Below, one piece after another: positions 43,151 through 52,955 of a DNA stretch of 64,000 nucleotides. Below the pieces are notes generated by a model that saw nothing but the letters and a program-made list of their open reading frames with translations, was not told the origin of the DNA and did not search any database. How positions within the stretch are numbered: position 1 is the first letter of the stretch; each line of letters starts with the position of its first letter. Source of the DNA: Xenorhabdus thuongxuanensis (lineage in GTDB: Bacteria; Pseudomonadota; Gammaproteobacteria; Enterobacterales; Enterobacteriaceae); assembly GCF_001908095.1 (NCBI RefSeq), contig NZ_MKGR01000012.1, forward strand, positions 52,322 to 116,321. The letters are read 5' to 3'. The translations under genes were made by a program, and so were the position numbers.

Positions 43151-44632
43151 ATGAAATCGAATATCCGCTGGCTTGTGCTCGCTATTATTTCCAGTGCACT
43201 TTTCTTAGTTGTTATGGATATGACAGTGCTATACACCGCTTTGCCACGGCTGACACATGATCTGCATGCTTCTGCCTCAGAGAAGCTGTGGATCATGAAT
43301 GCCTATACTTTGACCATTGCAGGCTTACTTCCCGCTATGGGGGCGTTGAGTGACCGTTTTGGTGCAAAGAAACTGTTTACTAACGGGTTAGCCATTTTCG
43401 GTGTTGCATCGCTGATGGCTGCATTTTCCCCCAATCCTGCCACTCTGATTGCGGCACGTGTGGTGCTTGCTTTTGGCGCGGCGATGATGATGCCTGCGAC
43501 ACTCGCGATAGTTCGGCAATCATTTGAAGATCCAAACGAAAGGGCACTCGCCATTGGCATCTGGTCTGCCATAGCTTCAGGCGGGGCTGCGCTTGGCCCA
43601 GTTATTGGCGGGTTCCTGCTCGAATATTACTGGTGGGGTTCGGTTTTCCTTATCAACGTCCCAATCGCCCTCATTGCATTTGGCTTTGCTCTGGTCGTTA
43701 TTTCCAAAAGCCCGAACAATCCAGACCATACCTTTGACCTTATTGCTTCTGTGCAAATCATGATTGGCCTGGTAAGTATCACCTATGCGATCAAGGAGTT
43801 AAGCAAACCAATACCTTCATTGGTAACTGCCGCGACAGTGGGCATAGTAGGCACTATTTTTACGGCCATCTTCATTCGTCGCCAGTTAAGTTCATCAACC
43901 CCCATGATCGATTTCAACCTTTTCCGCAATCGCGCTTTCACTGCGGGAGTTGTCGTTGCTTTCGTTTCTACAGCAGCACTGGTCGGTATGGAACTTGCTG
44001 TTAGCCAACGCTTCCAACTCGCTATGGGTCTATCTCCCTTACTGGCGGGGTTATTTATTCTGCCCATTCCTATTGCCTCTTTTATTGCCGGCCCCCTGGC
44101 TGGGATTGCTATACCAAAATTTGGCTCTGAACGGATCATGTGGCTCTCACTCACCTTTGCTGGACTGGGAATTTTTGTTTATCTCTCAGGCCTGCAATCC
44201 GGGCTTTTCATTCAAATCACTGCATTTTTCGTCATTGGATTTGGTATTGGTGCAGCAATGACCGCTGCTTCCACAGCCATCATGCTAAATACCCCAGAAA
44301 ACAAAGCTGGCACCTCCGCCTCTATCGAAGAAGTCGCCTATGAATTGGGAAGTTTAATCGGGATAGCCGTTCTCGGCAGCCTAATGGTGGCAGTCTATTC
44401 TGCCTCATTCACCTTTCCGTCTGATATGAGCATCCCAGAATTGGCACGAAACAGTATTGATGAGGCACTTATTGTTGCAGAAGGGTTAAAGGGAGGGGTT
44501 GCACTGTCGTTGATCCAGGCAGCAAAACAGGCTTTCAATCACTCATTCCTGTCGGTATTGATCGCAGCAGGGACATTGCTGTTGTTGACCTCTGTGCTCA
44601 TTGCTGTGTTTAGAAAAGAGAAACGCCATTAA
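43151..44632 (+). CDS. 14-TMS MFS multidrug exporter (SmvA/QacA type)
   Basis: Drug:H+ antiporter of the DHA2 group with 14 predicted helices, 493 residues from the ATG at 43151. Motif D1 region: VVMDMTVLYTALPRL. Motif A between TM2 and TM3: GALSDRFGAKKLF. Motif C-like segment: SGGAALGPVIGGFLLEYYWWGSVFLINVP, the DHA2 hallmark. It resembles SmvA, which exports quaternary ammonium compounds, dyes and methyl viologen; the substrate here is inferred. It pairs with the divergent TetR gene. Confidence 0.88.
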   Translation: MKSNIRWLVLAIISSALFLVVMDMTVLYTALPRLTHDLHASASEKLWIMNAYTLTIAGLLPAMGALSDRFGAKKLFTNGLAIFGVASLMAAFSPNPATLIAARVVLAFGAAMMMPATLAIVRQSFEDPNERALAIGIWSAIASGGAALGPVIGGFLLEYYWWGSVFLINVPIALIAFGFALVVISKSPNNPDHTFDLIASVQIMIGLVSITYAIKELSKPIPSLVTAATVGIVGTIFTAIFIRRQLSSSTPMIDFNLFRNRAFTAGVVVAFVSTAALVGMELAVSQRFQLAMGLSPLLAGLFILPIPIASFIAGPLAGIAIPKFGSERIMWLSLTFAGLGIFVYLSGLQSGLFIQITAFFVIGFGIGAAMTAASTAIMLNTPENKAGTSASIEEVAYELGSLIGIAVLGSLMVAVYSASFTFPSDMSIPELARNSIDEALIVAEGLKGGVALSLIQAAKQAFNHSFLSVLIAAGTLLLLTSVLIAVFRKEKRH

Positions 44633-44976
44633 TTGAGTCAATTAGGTAATTTTCTAAATAATGTTTCTTTAATCTGTTAATTTAAATACTTTTATTATTA
44701 TTCTTAAAAACATTATGAATATAACCAAATAATATTTGGTGTATTCTTCATAACCTATCATACTATAAATAGTAACATCATGGAATTATGTCATTAAAAA
44801 ATAGTTACATCTAAATATAATAAACTATGAATTGTTATTCCATCACCCTATAAAGCCTTACACAGAAATATCTGTTGTTATGAATTATTATTTATATTTA
44901 AACCAAATAATAAGATTCATACATTTTAGATATTATTTTTTCTCTATATTCAATAAACTATAAAAGAGGTAATATT
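44633..44976. other. AT-rich intergenic region before the VapA-like gene
   Basis: 344 nt of very AT-rich DNA with no open frame or RNA gene that I can support. It must hold the promoter of the VapA-like gene, but no unique promoter match stands out. The sharp drop in GC suggests acquired DNA. Confidence 0.55.
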
Positions 44977-45426
44977 ATGAACGAATTAGAAAAAAATGAA
45001 GTAAAACTAAAACTTATTGAAAATTTTCAACAAACTATGCAAGGGAAGCTAGAGCCCAAACTTATTGATGAAGCTACAAAAAGAATGGCTTCTCTAAAAA
45101 CAGGGGTATATTCAGCTGGAGGTCAAGTAGAAAGCCTCATTTTTTATCTGATATTTGACCTGCACCTAGATCTTGCTGGTAGCAAAGCTTTTCGCGGGAC
45201 GGCAGGAGGATTGACGACTCCCGGCATTGCAGTTTTTCAAGGATTTGTTTTTACAGACGATTTAAACACACTTTATTCTGATACTGTAAGTTTCGCGTTT
45301 GATGCATCGCCCGTAGCCTTTAGTTTATTTTTCTTTGATTCAAATAGCTATCTGCTTGGCTCCTTCGGCGGTCTCGCAATTTCCCTTATAGCAGGCTTAG
45401 GTGGTGGAACGGGTTCATGGAGTTAA
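44977..45426 (+). CDS. VapA-family (R. equi virulence-associated protein) homologue
   Basis: 149 residues. Residues 44-149 line up by eye with the beta-barrel core of Rhodococcus equi VapA and its paralogues. Shared features are VESLIFYLIFDLHL, GTAGGLTTPG (VapA: GDAGGLTLPG), the FTDDLNTLYSDTVSF block (VapA: FTSDLQRLYKDTVSF), FFFDSNSYLLGSF (VapA: NFFDSSGGFLGHV), and the C-terminal GLGGGTGSW (VapA: GVGGGSGSW). Unlike rhodococcal Vaps it has no signal peptide; residues 1-42 are a charged helical region instead. It is a single gene with an AGAGG ribosome-binding site, AT-rich flanks and its own strong terminator. Homology is well supported; the function here is unknown. Confidence 0.82.
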   Translation: MNELEKNEVKLKLIENFQQTMQGKLEPKLIDEATKRMASLKTGVYSAGGQVESLIFYLIFDLHLDLAGSKAFRGTAGGLTTPGIAVFQGFVFTDDLNTLYSDTVSFAFDASPVAFSLFFFDSNSYLLGSFGGLAISLIAGLGGGTGSWS

Positions 45427-45482
45427 TTATCTTTTATAATAAATAACCTCAACCGGAGTACAATGATTAACAGAATACTGCG

Positions 45483-45522
45483 CCCTTGCTGTGTAATACC
45501 TTACACAGCAAGGGTTATTGTT
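45483..45522 (+). terminator. terminator after the VapA-like gene
   Basis: A perfect 14-bp stem, CCCTTGCTGTGTAA with TTACACAGCAAGGG, around TACC (45483-45514), then TTATTGTTAT. Located 57 nt after the stop codon. Confidence 0.85.
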
Positions 45523-45597
45523 ATGAATCAATTGGCATTAAACTGAATAATAAAATTATATTTTTTAGCTTTTGTTCTGAATTTTATGAAATAACGA

Positions 45598-45622
45598 AAA
45601 TATCTGCCAGGTGGCAGATATT
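45598..45622 (-). terminator. terminator of the amino-acid ABC operon
   Basis: On the minus strand AATATCTGCC-ACCT-GGCAGATATT forms a perfect hairpin, followed by TTCGTTATTTC. It overlaps the stop codon of the downstream permease gene. Confidence 0.75.
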
Positions 45623-46364
45623 AATTTTGAGGAACCACGGTCAACGTTTTTTTACGCCAAAACCCGAAGATGGCGGTCTTTTTACGCCTCACGGAGAAAC
45701 GACGGGCAATATAATTGGCAATCAACTCCAGTGATAAACACATCACAAAATAAACCAGCGCAACGAATAAGAAGACTTCCATTGGATAAACCATACTACG
45801 GTTATTCACTTGGGTCGCCAGAAATGACAATTCCGCGACGCCAACGATATAAGCCAATGAGGTATCCTTGATTAACGCAATCCACTGATTGATAAATGAA
45901 GGCACCATCATGCGCAATGCCTGCGGCAAAACGATATGCCACAACACTTCCCAACGATTGAAACCCAGCGATAATCCTGCCCGCCATTGACCATCACCAA
46001 TCGCTAAAATTCCCGCTTTGACACCATGTGCTAAATAAGCCGAAGTAATTAATGCCAGCGCACAGACAACGGTCGTAATTTCAGGGATCTCCATCCCCAA
46101 TACGACAGGCAACAAGAAATACGTCCAGAAAATCAGCATAATGACCGGAATGGCGCGAAAGAAACCCAGTATTGCCGCCAATAGGTTGGCCCAAAAGCCG
46201 CGCAGCATCGCCAGAGCAACGCCACCCAGAATCCCCAATACAATGGAGATCGTCCCCGCGATGATACTGATTACCAGCGTCAATGCCGCTCCTTCCAATG
46301 GCCCATCTGGAAAGGTTCCCAATAGCAAATAACGCCAGTTTTCTGCAATAACAGTAAAGTCCAT
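45621..46364 (-). CDS. polar amino-acid ABC transporter permease (GltK-like)
   Basis: Inner-membrane permease of the His/Glu/Gln/Arg type, 247 residues, five or six helices. The EAA loop contacting the ATPase is visible (GILAIGDGQWRAGLSLGFNRWEVLWHIVLPQALR), and the N-terminus has the usual LTLVISIIAGTISIVLG segment. It starts 1-2 nt after the upstream permease stop, so the two are coupled and probably form a heterodimer. The C-terminal tail is basic. The substrate is inferred from the family only. Confidence 0.88.
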   Translation of the reverse strand: MDFTVIAENWRYLLLGTFPDGPLEGAALTLVISIIAGTISIVLGILGGVALAMLRGFWANLLAAILGFFRAIPVIMLIFWTYFLLPVVLGMEIPEITTVVCALALITSAYLAHGVKAGILAIGDGQWRAGLSLGFNRWEVLWHIVLPQALRMMVPSFINQWIALIKDTSLAYIVGVAELSFLATQVNNRSMVYPMEVFLFVALVYFVMCLSLELIANYIARRFSVRRKKTAIFGFWRKKTLTVVPQN

Positions 46365-46365
46365 A

Positions 46366-47103
46366 TCAATACCCTCTCACCAATGTTCTTTGTTGGCGCC
46401 ATTGTCCCCAACCTTCCATCACAGCAATAATGGCGATGTAGAGTACTGTCGCCACACCAAATGCCTCAAAAGTTTGTAAGGATTGGGTTTCCACCTGACG
46501 AGAAGCATAGGAGAGTTCTGCCACACCAATCGCCATGGTTAATGATGAATTTTTGACAATATTCATGTATTGCCCCAATAAAGGTGGCATGGCTATTTTC
46601 AGTGCCTGTGGCAATACAACGTGACGCATGGCCTGCCAGCCCGTTAAACCCAATGCATGGGCAGCATATTTTTGCCCGCGTCCAACTCCCTGAATGCCCG
46701 CACGTAATTCTTCTGCAACAAACGGAGCTGAATAGAGGGTTAATCCGATAAATCCCGCCAGAAATTCAAAGGATGGCCATTCCAGTGTCAGACCGAAAAT
46801 CGTTGTGTCGTGGGGCGTATTCAGCCACATCATCGCCTCTTGTGGCAGAATTTGCCCGGATGCGAAGTACCAGAAAAATAGTTGTACCAATAAAGGCGTG
46901 TTACGAAATACAGTAGTGTAAGCCGTAACCAGCCAGCGCAGTGGCTTGATTTGGCTATCCCGTACCGCCGCAATCACAAAACCCAGTAAAGTGGAGGAGA
47001 TAATGACACAGGCAGAAAGCCACAAGGTGATCAGAAATCCCTGCCAAAGCCATTGCAGATATTCAGGAGCCAGTAAGTGCTCGGTAATAAATTGCTCAAA
47101 CAT
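46366..47103 (-). CDS. polar amino-acid ABC transporter permease (GltJ-like)
   Basis: Second inner-membrane permease of the same importer. It is 245 residues from the ATG at 47101-47103 (GGTGA ribosome-binding site; the frame is open nine codons upstream). Family features are WLWQGFLITLWLSACVII, TVFRNTPLLVQLFFWYF, and the EAA loop GIQGVGRGQKYAAHALGLTGWQAMRHVVLPQALKI. It follows the binding-protein gene after a 100-nt spacer with a hairpin. Confidence 0.88.
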   Translation of the reverse strand: MFEQFITEHLLAPEYLQWLWQGFLITLWLSACVIISSTLLGFVIAAVRDSQIKPLRWLVTAYTTVFRNTPLLVQLFFWYFASGQILPQEAMMWLNTPHDTTIFGLTLEWPSFEFLAGFIGLTLYSAPFVAEELRAGIQGVGRGQKYAAHALGLTGWQAMRHVVLPQALKIAMPPLLGQYMNIVKNSSLTMAIGVAELSYASRQVETQSLQTFEAFGVATVLYIAIIAVMEGWGQWRQQRTLVRGY

Positions 47104-47130
47104 ATCATTCACCACATAAACAAACAGCAA

Positions 47131-47150
47131 AGCCCCGAAATAACGGGGCT
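47131..47150 (-). terminator. hairpin between binding-protein and permease genes
   Basis: AGCCCCG (47131-47137) pairs with CGGGGCT (47144-47150) and on the minus strand is followed by TTGCTGTTTGTTTAT. A leaky terminator that would keep binding protein above permease. Confidence 0.6.
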
Positions 47151-47203
47151 AATCAATTTGTGTTCTTAAATGGAAGCATTAAACAGAAACGGTTAAACGA
47201 ACA

Positions 47204-48052
47204 TTACTGTTTCGCCTGATCCTCTAACGGAGCAAATTTAAAATCACCACGCGGTTGAGCGGATTTAGTGTCTGGGCCAAACCAGCGGTTATAGATTTTC
47301 TCTGCTTCCCCCTCTTTTTCTAATTTCAGTAAGGTTTGGTTAACTGAATCAACCAATCGCGTTTCCCCTTTGGAGGCCGCGACTGCTTGATATTCGCGAG
47401 TAATGCTGAAAGGGGAAATTTCAAAATCGGCTTTCTGGGCTTCTGGTACGTTTGCCAGCAAACCAACCAGTTTCGCATCATCCTGCGTGATCGCCTGAAC
47501 ATTACCATTTCTCAGAGCCGCAAATGCCAACGGTGTATCATCATAAGAGATCACTTTGGCTGTTGGATAACGCTCACGCAAAGTAATTTCCTGTACAGTT
47601 CCCTTGTCTGCACCAATACGCAGTTTGGCAATATCATCCGGATTGGTCAGCACACCTTTGCGGGCAATAAATTTCTGACCAGTCGCAAAATAAGGGATGG
47701 AAAAATCAACTTGTTTTGCGCGTTCGCCAGTGATCGTGAAGTTAGCAGCAATTAAGTCAATTTTCTTAGAAGAAAGCAGAGGAATGCGGTTTGCTGGATT
47801 CGTTGGACGCAGTTCCAGCTTTACCCCCAAATCATTGGCAATTGCATTGGCGATATCGACATCATAGCCTGCCAATTTTTTCGTTTGGGGATCGATAAAA
47901 CCAAATGGTGGGTTACTGTCAAATACCGCAATACGTACCGTGCCAGCTTTTTTAATGTCATCAAGTTTATCTGCTTTTGCCACTCCTGAAACCAATACCA
48001 AGCTGGTCAGCAGAGCAGTAACCGCTACGCGAGATTTGTTGCGAATCTTCAT
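47204..48052 (-). CDS. periplasmic amino-acid-binding protein (SBP family 3)
   Basis: Periplasmic component of the adjacent importer, 282 residues. The signal peptide MKIRNKSRVAVTALLTSLVLVSG ends near VAKA/DK. The mature protein begins LDDIKKAGTVRIAVFDSNPPFGF and has the family-3 signature GYDVDIANAIANDLGVKLEL, with the conserved Arg region for the alpha-carboxylate at FTITGERAKQVDFSIPYF. It is the first gene of a minus-strand operon with two permeases. No ATPase gene is found next to it. The ligand may be glutamate, aspartate or a related amino acid. Confidence 0.88.
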   Translation of the reverse strand: MKIRNKSRVAVTALLTSLVLVSGVAKADKLDDIKKAGTVRIAVFDSNPPFGFIDPQTKKLAGYDVDIANAIANDLGVKLELRPTNPANRIPLLSSKKIDLIAANFTITGERAKQVDFSIPYFATGQKFIARKGVLTNPDDIAKLRIGADKGTVQEITLRERYPTAKVISYDDTPLAFAALRNGNVQAITQDDAKLVGLLANVPEAQKADFEISPFSITREYQAVAASKGETRLVDSVNQTLLKLEKEGEAEKIYNRWFGPDTKSAQPRGDFKFAPLEDQAKQ

Positions 48053-48162
48053 TGTACACCCCTGTTGGTTATTAATTTTTATATATCAACAAAAGCTATC
48101 AATTTCGATATAGCACATGAAATAATATAAAATACTATATTTATTCAATTTTGGAATAAAAG

Positions 48163-48879
48163 CTATTCTTTTTGGGTCAGTAATTTTTCCAGATTATCAC
48201 CACCAATATGGCGGAAGTCCTGCCCTTTAACGTAATAGAAGATAAATTCACAAATATTCTGGCAACGGTCACCAATGCGCTCAATAGAACGGGCACAGAA
48301 GAGAGCCGTCATAACATTTGGAATGGTTCTGGGATCTTCCATCATGTAGGTCATTAGCTGGCGGATAATACTTTCGTATTCCTGATCCACTTTTTTGTCT
48401 TCATGATAGATACGGATGGCTTCTTGCAGATCCATACGGGCAAAGGCATCCAATATATCATGTAACATTTGGATCGTATGGCGTCCCAGTGATTCCAGGC
48501 TAACCAGCAAAGATTGCTGTTGATGTGAAAATCTTTCAAGCGCAGTCTTGCAGATCTTATTGGCAACATCGCCAATACGCTCCAGTTCAGCAATGGTCTT
48601 TGAAATAACCATGATCAGACGCAAGTCACTGGCCGTCGGTTGGCGTTTTGCAATGATGCGGACACACGCTTCATCAATCGCCACTTCCATCATATTAACC
48701 TTCTGGTCATCCTCAATGACTTGCCGTGCCAATACTTCGTCTTGGTTGTGCATCGCCAGAATCGCCTTACTGAGCTGTTCTTCCACCAGCCCGCCCATTG
48801 TCATCAATTCTGTACGAATATGTTCCAGTTCAGCAGTAAACTGACCGGAGATATGTTTGCTGAGATTCAGATTGTCCAT
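48163..48879 (-). CDS. phoU: PhoU, negative regulator of the Pho regulon
   Basis: Cytoplasmic protein that transmits the state of the Pst transporter to PhoR and restrains phosphate uptake. It is 238 residues (E. coli 241), made of two PhoU repeats each with the metal-binding DxxxE pattern ([19 protein letters not shown] and the second-half [18 protein letters not shown]). The segments RIGDVANKI and RIGDRCQNI are the repeat signatures. It is the last gene of pstSCAB-phoU, as in E. coli. A phoR-phoB pair is not in this window. Confidence 0.97.
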   Translation of the reverse strand: MDNLNLSKHISGQFTAELEHIRTELMTMGGLVEEQLSKAILAMHNQDEVLARQVIEDDQKVNMMEVAIDEACVRIIAKRQPTASDLRLIMVISKTIAELERIGDVANKICKTALERFSHQQQSLLVSLESLGRHTIQMLHDILDAFARMDLQEAIRIYHEDKKVDQEYESIIRQLMTYMMEDPRTIPNVMTALFCARSIERIGDRCQNICEFIFYYVKGQDFRHIGGDNLEKLLTQKE

Positions 48880-48914
48880 ACTATGCTATGCCCCCATACC
48901 TTCTATACCCCGCA

Positions 48915-49742
<828 letters not shown>

Positions 49743-49828
49743 TTATCTCTTTAATACCTTTCATGCTCTTGTTCCATCGCGTATTCCATCAAGGAATAGC
49801 ACGTTAAAAATGCAGGTCTGAAAAAATA

Positions 49829-50737
49829 TTAGTGCTTTTTCTTCACAAACAGCGCACGCGCCACAATGTTAATTAACAGTACGCACAGGGTTATCAATAA
49901 TACCCCTGCCCATGCCAACTGCTGCCAGTCAGAGAATGGACTCATGGCAAACTTGAAAATAGTAACAGGCAAGTTTGCAATCGGCTGGCTGAGATCGGTA
50001 CTCCAGAACTGGTTAGAAAGCGAAGTGAACAACAATGGAGCCGTTTCACCAGCGATACGGGCAATAGCCAGCAATACACCGGTAATAATGCCTGATATCG
50101 ATGCCTTTAAAGTAATGGCTGAGATCATTTTCCATTTCGGTGTGCCCAATGCATAAGCGGCTTCACGCAAGTTATCCGGCACTAATTTCAGCATGTTTTC
50201 CGTCGTGCGAATAACAATGGGGATCTGCAACAGTGCTAACGCAATTACCCCTGCCCAACCAGAAAAGTGTTGCACCTTTACCACCACAACCGTATAGACA
50301 AATAATCCGACGACAATCGAAGGGGCTGAAAGCAAGATGTCATTAATAAAACGGATGATTTCTGCCAACCATGAACGGCGACCATATTCCGCCAGATAAA
50401 TTCCCGCCATAATCCCCAATGGCGTGCCAAACACCGTCGCCCAGAAGATCAGCAGACCACTGCCAACGATGGCGTTTGCCAGCCCGCCACCCTCGGTATT
50501 GGGAGGTGGCGTCATTTCAGTAAACAACGCCAGCGACATACCATCGATACCTTTAGTAACAGTGGAGATTAAAATCCAGCCCAGCCAGAATAAACCGAAT
50601 GCCATCGTCATCATGGATAGCATCAGCGCCAGCCGATTTTTCTGGCGACGCCATGATTGCATACGGCGACGGCTTTTCATGTCCGCTTCGTTTACTGTAT
50701 CGACTAAATGCGGAGGTTGCTTATTGATGGTTGTCAT
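49829..50737 (-). CDS. pstA: PstA, phosphate ABC transporter permease
   Basis: Inner-membrane permease of the PstSCAB phosphate importer, 302 residues (E. coli 296). The start at 50735-50737 lies one nucleotide after the pstC stop, so translation is coupled. Features: six helices, the family block [35 protein letters not shown], and the EAA loop [31 protein letters not shown]. Upstream in-frame codons to 50755 overlap pstC and are not needed. Confidence 0.96.
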   Translation of the reverse strand: MTTINKQPPHLVDTVNEADMKSRRRMQSWRRQKNRLALMLSMMTMAFGLFWLGWILISTVTKGIDGMSLALFTEMTPPPNTEGGGLANAIVGSGLLIFWATVFGTPLGIMAGIYLAEYGRRSWLAEIIRFINDILLSAPSIVVGLFVYTVVVVKVQHFSGWAGVIALALLQIPIVIRTTENMLKLVPDNLREAAYALGTPKWKMISAITLKASISGIITGVLLAIARIAGETAPLLFTSLSNQFWSTDLSQPIANLPVTIFKFAMSPFSDWQQLAWAGVLLITLCVLLINIVARALFVKKKH

Positions 50738-50738
50738 C

Positions 50739-51713
50739 TCAGCGCTGCCCCTCATTTTTTGCCAGACGCATAATCATTAATTTTGACAACGCCAATACGA
50801 TAAAAGTGATGACAAACAAAATCAGTCCCAGTTCCATCAATGCGGCAGTATGCAAACCAGATTCAGCCTCAGCGAATTCATTTGCCAATGCAGAAGTGAT
50901 ACTGTTCCCCGGCATATACAGAGACAAACTATCAAGTTGGTAGGTATTACCGATAATAAAGGTGACAGCCATTGTTTCCCCCAATGCCCGACCAAGCCCT
51001 AACATTACACCACCAATCACACCATTCCTGGTATAAGGCAAGACGATATGCCAAATCACTTCCCATGTTGTACAACCGATACCATAAGCAGACTCTTTCA
51101 TCATCACAGGGGTCTGTTCAAACACATCACGCATGACAGAAGCGATATAGGGGATAACCATGATGGCAAGAATGACACCCGCTGCCAGAATGCCAATACC
51201 AAAGGCAGGACCAGAGAACAAAGCCCCCACGATGGGAACGCTGGAAAGCACGTCGCCAACGGGTTGCTGGAAATAGGTGGAAAATAGTGGAGCAAAGACA
51301 AACAATCCCCACATGCCATAAACAATGCTGGGGATCGCCGCCAATAACTCAATCGCCACACCCAATGGGCGTTTCAACCAGTTTGGGGACAACTCCGTCA
51401 GAAACAGGGCAATGCCAAAACTTACTGGAACCGCAATGATCAGGGCAACTAGCGAAGTCATCAATGTGCCATAAATCGGTACTAATGCGCCAAACAACCC
51501 TGCCGGTGCATCCCACTCTTTGCTCCATAAGAAAGCAAAACCAAATGCTTGTATACTCGGCCAGGAAGCAATGATCAGCGAAATGATAATGCCTCCCAGC
51601 AGAAATAAAGTTAACAACGCCGCTAACCTGACCAAGGCGCTGAAGATAATGTCACCATTTTTGCTCGGTGCTTTCAGCGCCATTTTACGTTCGGCCATAC
51701 GCTTCATTCTCAT
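50739..51713 (-). CDS. pstC: PstC, phosphate ABC transporter permease
   Basis: Partner permease of PstA, 324 residues from the ATG at 51711-51713 (E. coli 319; an ATG at 51696-51698 would give 319 and is equally credible). The sequence is very close to E. coli: [61 protein letters not shown], and the EAA loop [22 protein letters not shown]. It sits between pstS and pstA. Confidence 0.97.
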   Translation of the reverse strand: MRMKRMAERKMALKAPSKNGDIIFSALVRLAALLTLFLLGGIIISLIIASWPSIQAFGFAFLWSKEWDAPAGLFGALVPIYGTLMTSLVALIIAVPVSFGIALFLTELSPNWLKRPLGVAIELLAAIPSIVYGMWGLFVFAPLFSTYFQQPVGDVLSSVPIVGALFSGPAFGIGILAAGVILAIMVIPYIASVMRDVFEQTPVMMKESAYGIGCTTWEVIWHIVLPYTRNGVIGGVMLGLGRALGETMAVTFIIGNTYQLDSLSLYMPGNSITSALANEFAEAESGLHTAALMELGLILFVITFIVLALSKLMIMRLAKNEGQR

Positions 51714-51729
51714 TTTCGGTTATTTCCCC

Positions 51730-52752
51730 TTAATAAAAGGAGAGATTGCTTTTCCATGCTGCACGTACCTGGCTGACCACTTCTTCCGGCAGGGTGGCAT
51801 AATCCAAATCTTTCGCCTGTTGTTTGCCGTTGTTATAAGCCCAATCGAAGAATTTCAGCACTTCGCTACCATTGGCAGTATTTGCCTGTTGCTTGTGGAT
51901 GAGAATGAAGGTAGTAGACGTAATTGGCCACACATCATCGCCTTTCTGGTTTGTCAAATCCTGAGCAAAGCTGCTGTTCCAATCCGCACCTTTGGCCGCC
52001 GCACTAAAGTTTTCTTCGGTAGGCGCTACCACAACACCATCCGCGGAAACCAACTTGGTATAAGCAAGGTGATTTTGCTTCGCATAGGCATATTCGACAT
52101 AACCAATCGAACCAGGCAGACGCTGAACAAATGCAGCAATCCCGTCATTGCCTTTACCGCCCAATCCGGTTGGCCATTTGACGGTCGTACCAGCTCCTAC
52201 TTTTTGCTTCCAATCATTGTTAACTTTGGACAAGTAACTCGTGAAGACATAGGAAGTCCCTGATCCATCAGCGCGACGAACCACGGCAATATTCTGATCC
52301 GGCAGTTTGAGATCCGGATTCAACTTTGCAATTGCCGGATCATTCCATTTCTTGATATTACCCAGATAGATGTCACCAAGGGTTTTGCCATCCAGAACCA
52401 ACTGACCCGCTTTAACACCGGTAATATTCACCGCCAGCACAATCCCACCAATTACCGTTGGGAACTGGAACAAGCCATCAGTCGCCAATTGTTCATCAGA
52501 AAGTGGAGCATCAGATGCACCAAAATCAACGGTATTGGCAATAATCTGTTTTACACCACCAGAAGAGCCGATGCCTTGATAATTGATTTTGTTACCCGTT
52601 TCTTTCTGGTAAGAATCTGCCCACTTGGTATATATCGGTGCAGGAAATGTCGCACCTGCCCCCGTCAAGCTGGCTGCCGCAAATGAAGACAGAGATGTCA
52701 TGGCAAATACAGTAACCATGATGCTCGCCACAGTGGTACGCATTGATTTCAT
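51730..52752 (-). CDS. pstS: PstS, periplasmic phosphate-binding protein
   Basis: High-affinity phosphate-binding protein feeding PstCAB. The start at 52750-52752 follows AGGAG with 5-nt spacing and gives 340 residues (E. coli 346). The signal peptide is [21 protein letters not shown], with cleavage just before [13 protein letters not shown], the mature N-terminus of PstS. Phosphate-binding blocks are present: [25 protein letters not shown] and [17 protein letters not shown]. First gene of the operon, behind tandem Pho boxes. The C-terminus is slightly shorter than in E. coli. Confidence 0.97.
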   Translation of the reverse strand: MKSMRTTVASIMVTVFAMTSLSSFAAASLTGAGATFPAPIYTKWADSYQKETGNKINYQGIGSSGGVKQIIANTVDFGASDAPLSDEQLATDGLFQFPTVIGGIVLAVNITGVKAGQLVLDGKTLGDIYLGNIKKWNDPAIAKLNPDLKLPDQNIAVVRRADGSGTSYVFTSYLSKVNNDWKQKVGAGTTVKWPTGLGGKGNDGIAAFVQRLPGSIGYVEYAYAKQNHLAYTKLVSADGVVVAPTEENFSAAAKGADWNSSFAQDLTNQKGDDVWPITSTTFILIHKQQANTANGSEVLKFFDWAYNNGKQQAKDLDYATLPEEVVSQVRAAWKSNLSFY

Positions 52753-52875
52753 ACTATCTCCTGTTGAGTCTTCTACTGAGATACACATCATTAATGAAAA
52801 ACAAATGACAGGTATCGCTGACAATCTGATTTTCAGGTAATAAAATGATTCAAGAAGGAAAAATAGGTGAATTCA

Positions 52876-52915
52876 ATGACAATAAAATGTATGAATTATG
52901 ACATTTTTATGACAG
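52876..52915 (-). promoter_or_regulatory. tandem Pho boxes upstream of pstS
   Basis: Reading the minus strand, the 6-mers TGTCAT (52914-52909), TGTCAT (52903-52898), ATACAT (52892-52887) and TGTCAT (52881-52876) recur at exactly 11-bp steps. That is the periodicity of PhoB half-sites, so there are two adjacent Pho boxes (the first CTGTCATAAAAATGTCAT). They lie 125-165 bp before the pstS start codon. PhoB activation under phosphate limitation is the expected outcome. Confidence 0.85.
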
Positions 52916-52955
52916 GACGTTTCAGGAGTGCCTTATTCTTCGTGCAATTATGTTC

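Noticed and set aside
52804..52826. Additional Pho box close to the pstS start
   Set aside because: Two TGTCA-like elements are present, but they are 13 bp apart instead of 11, so they do not fit PhoB half-site spacing.
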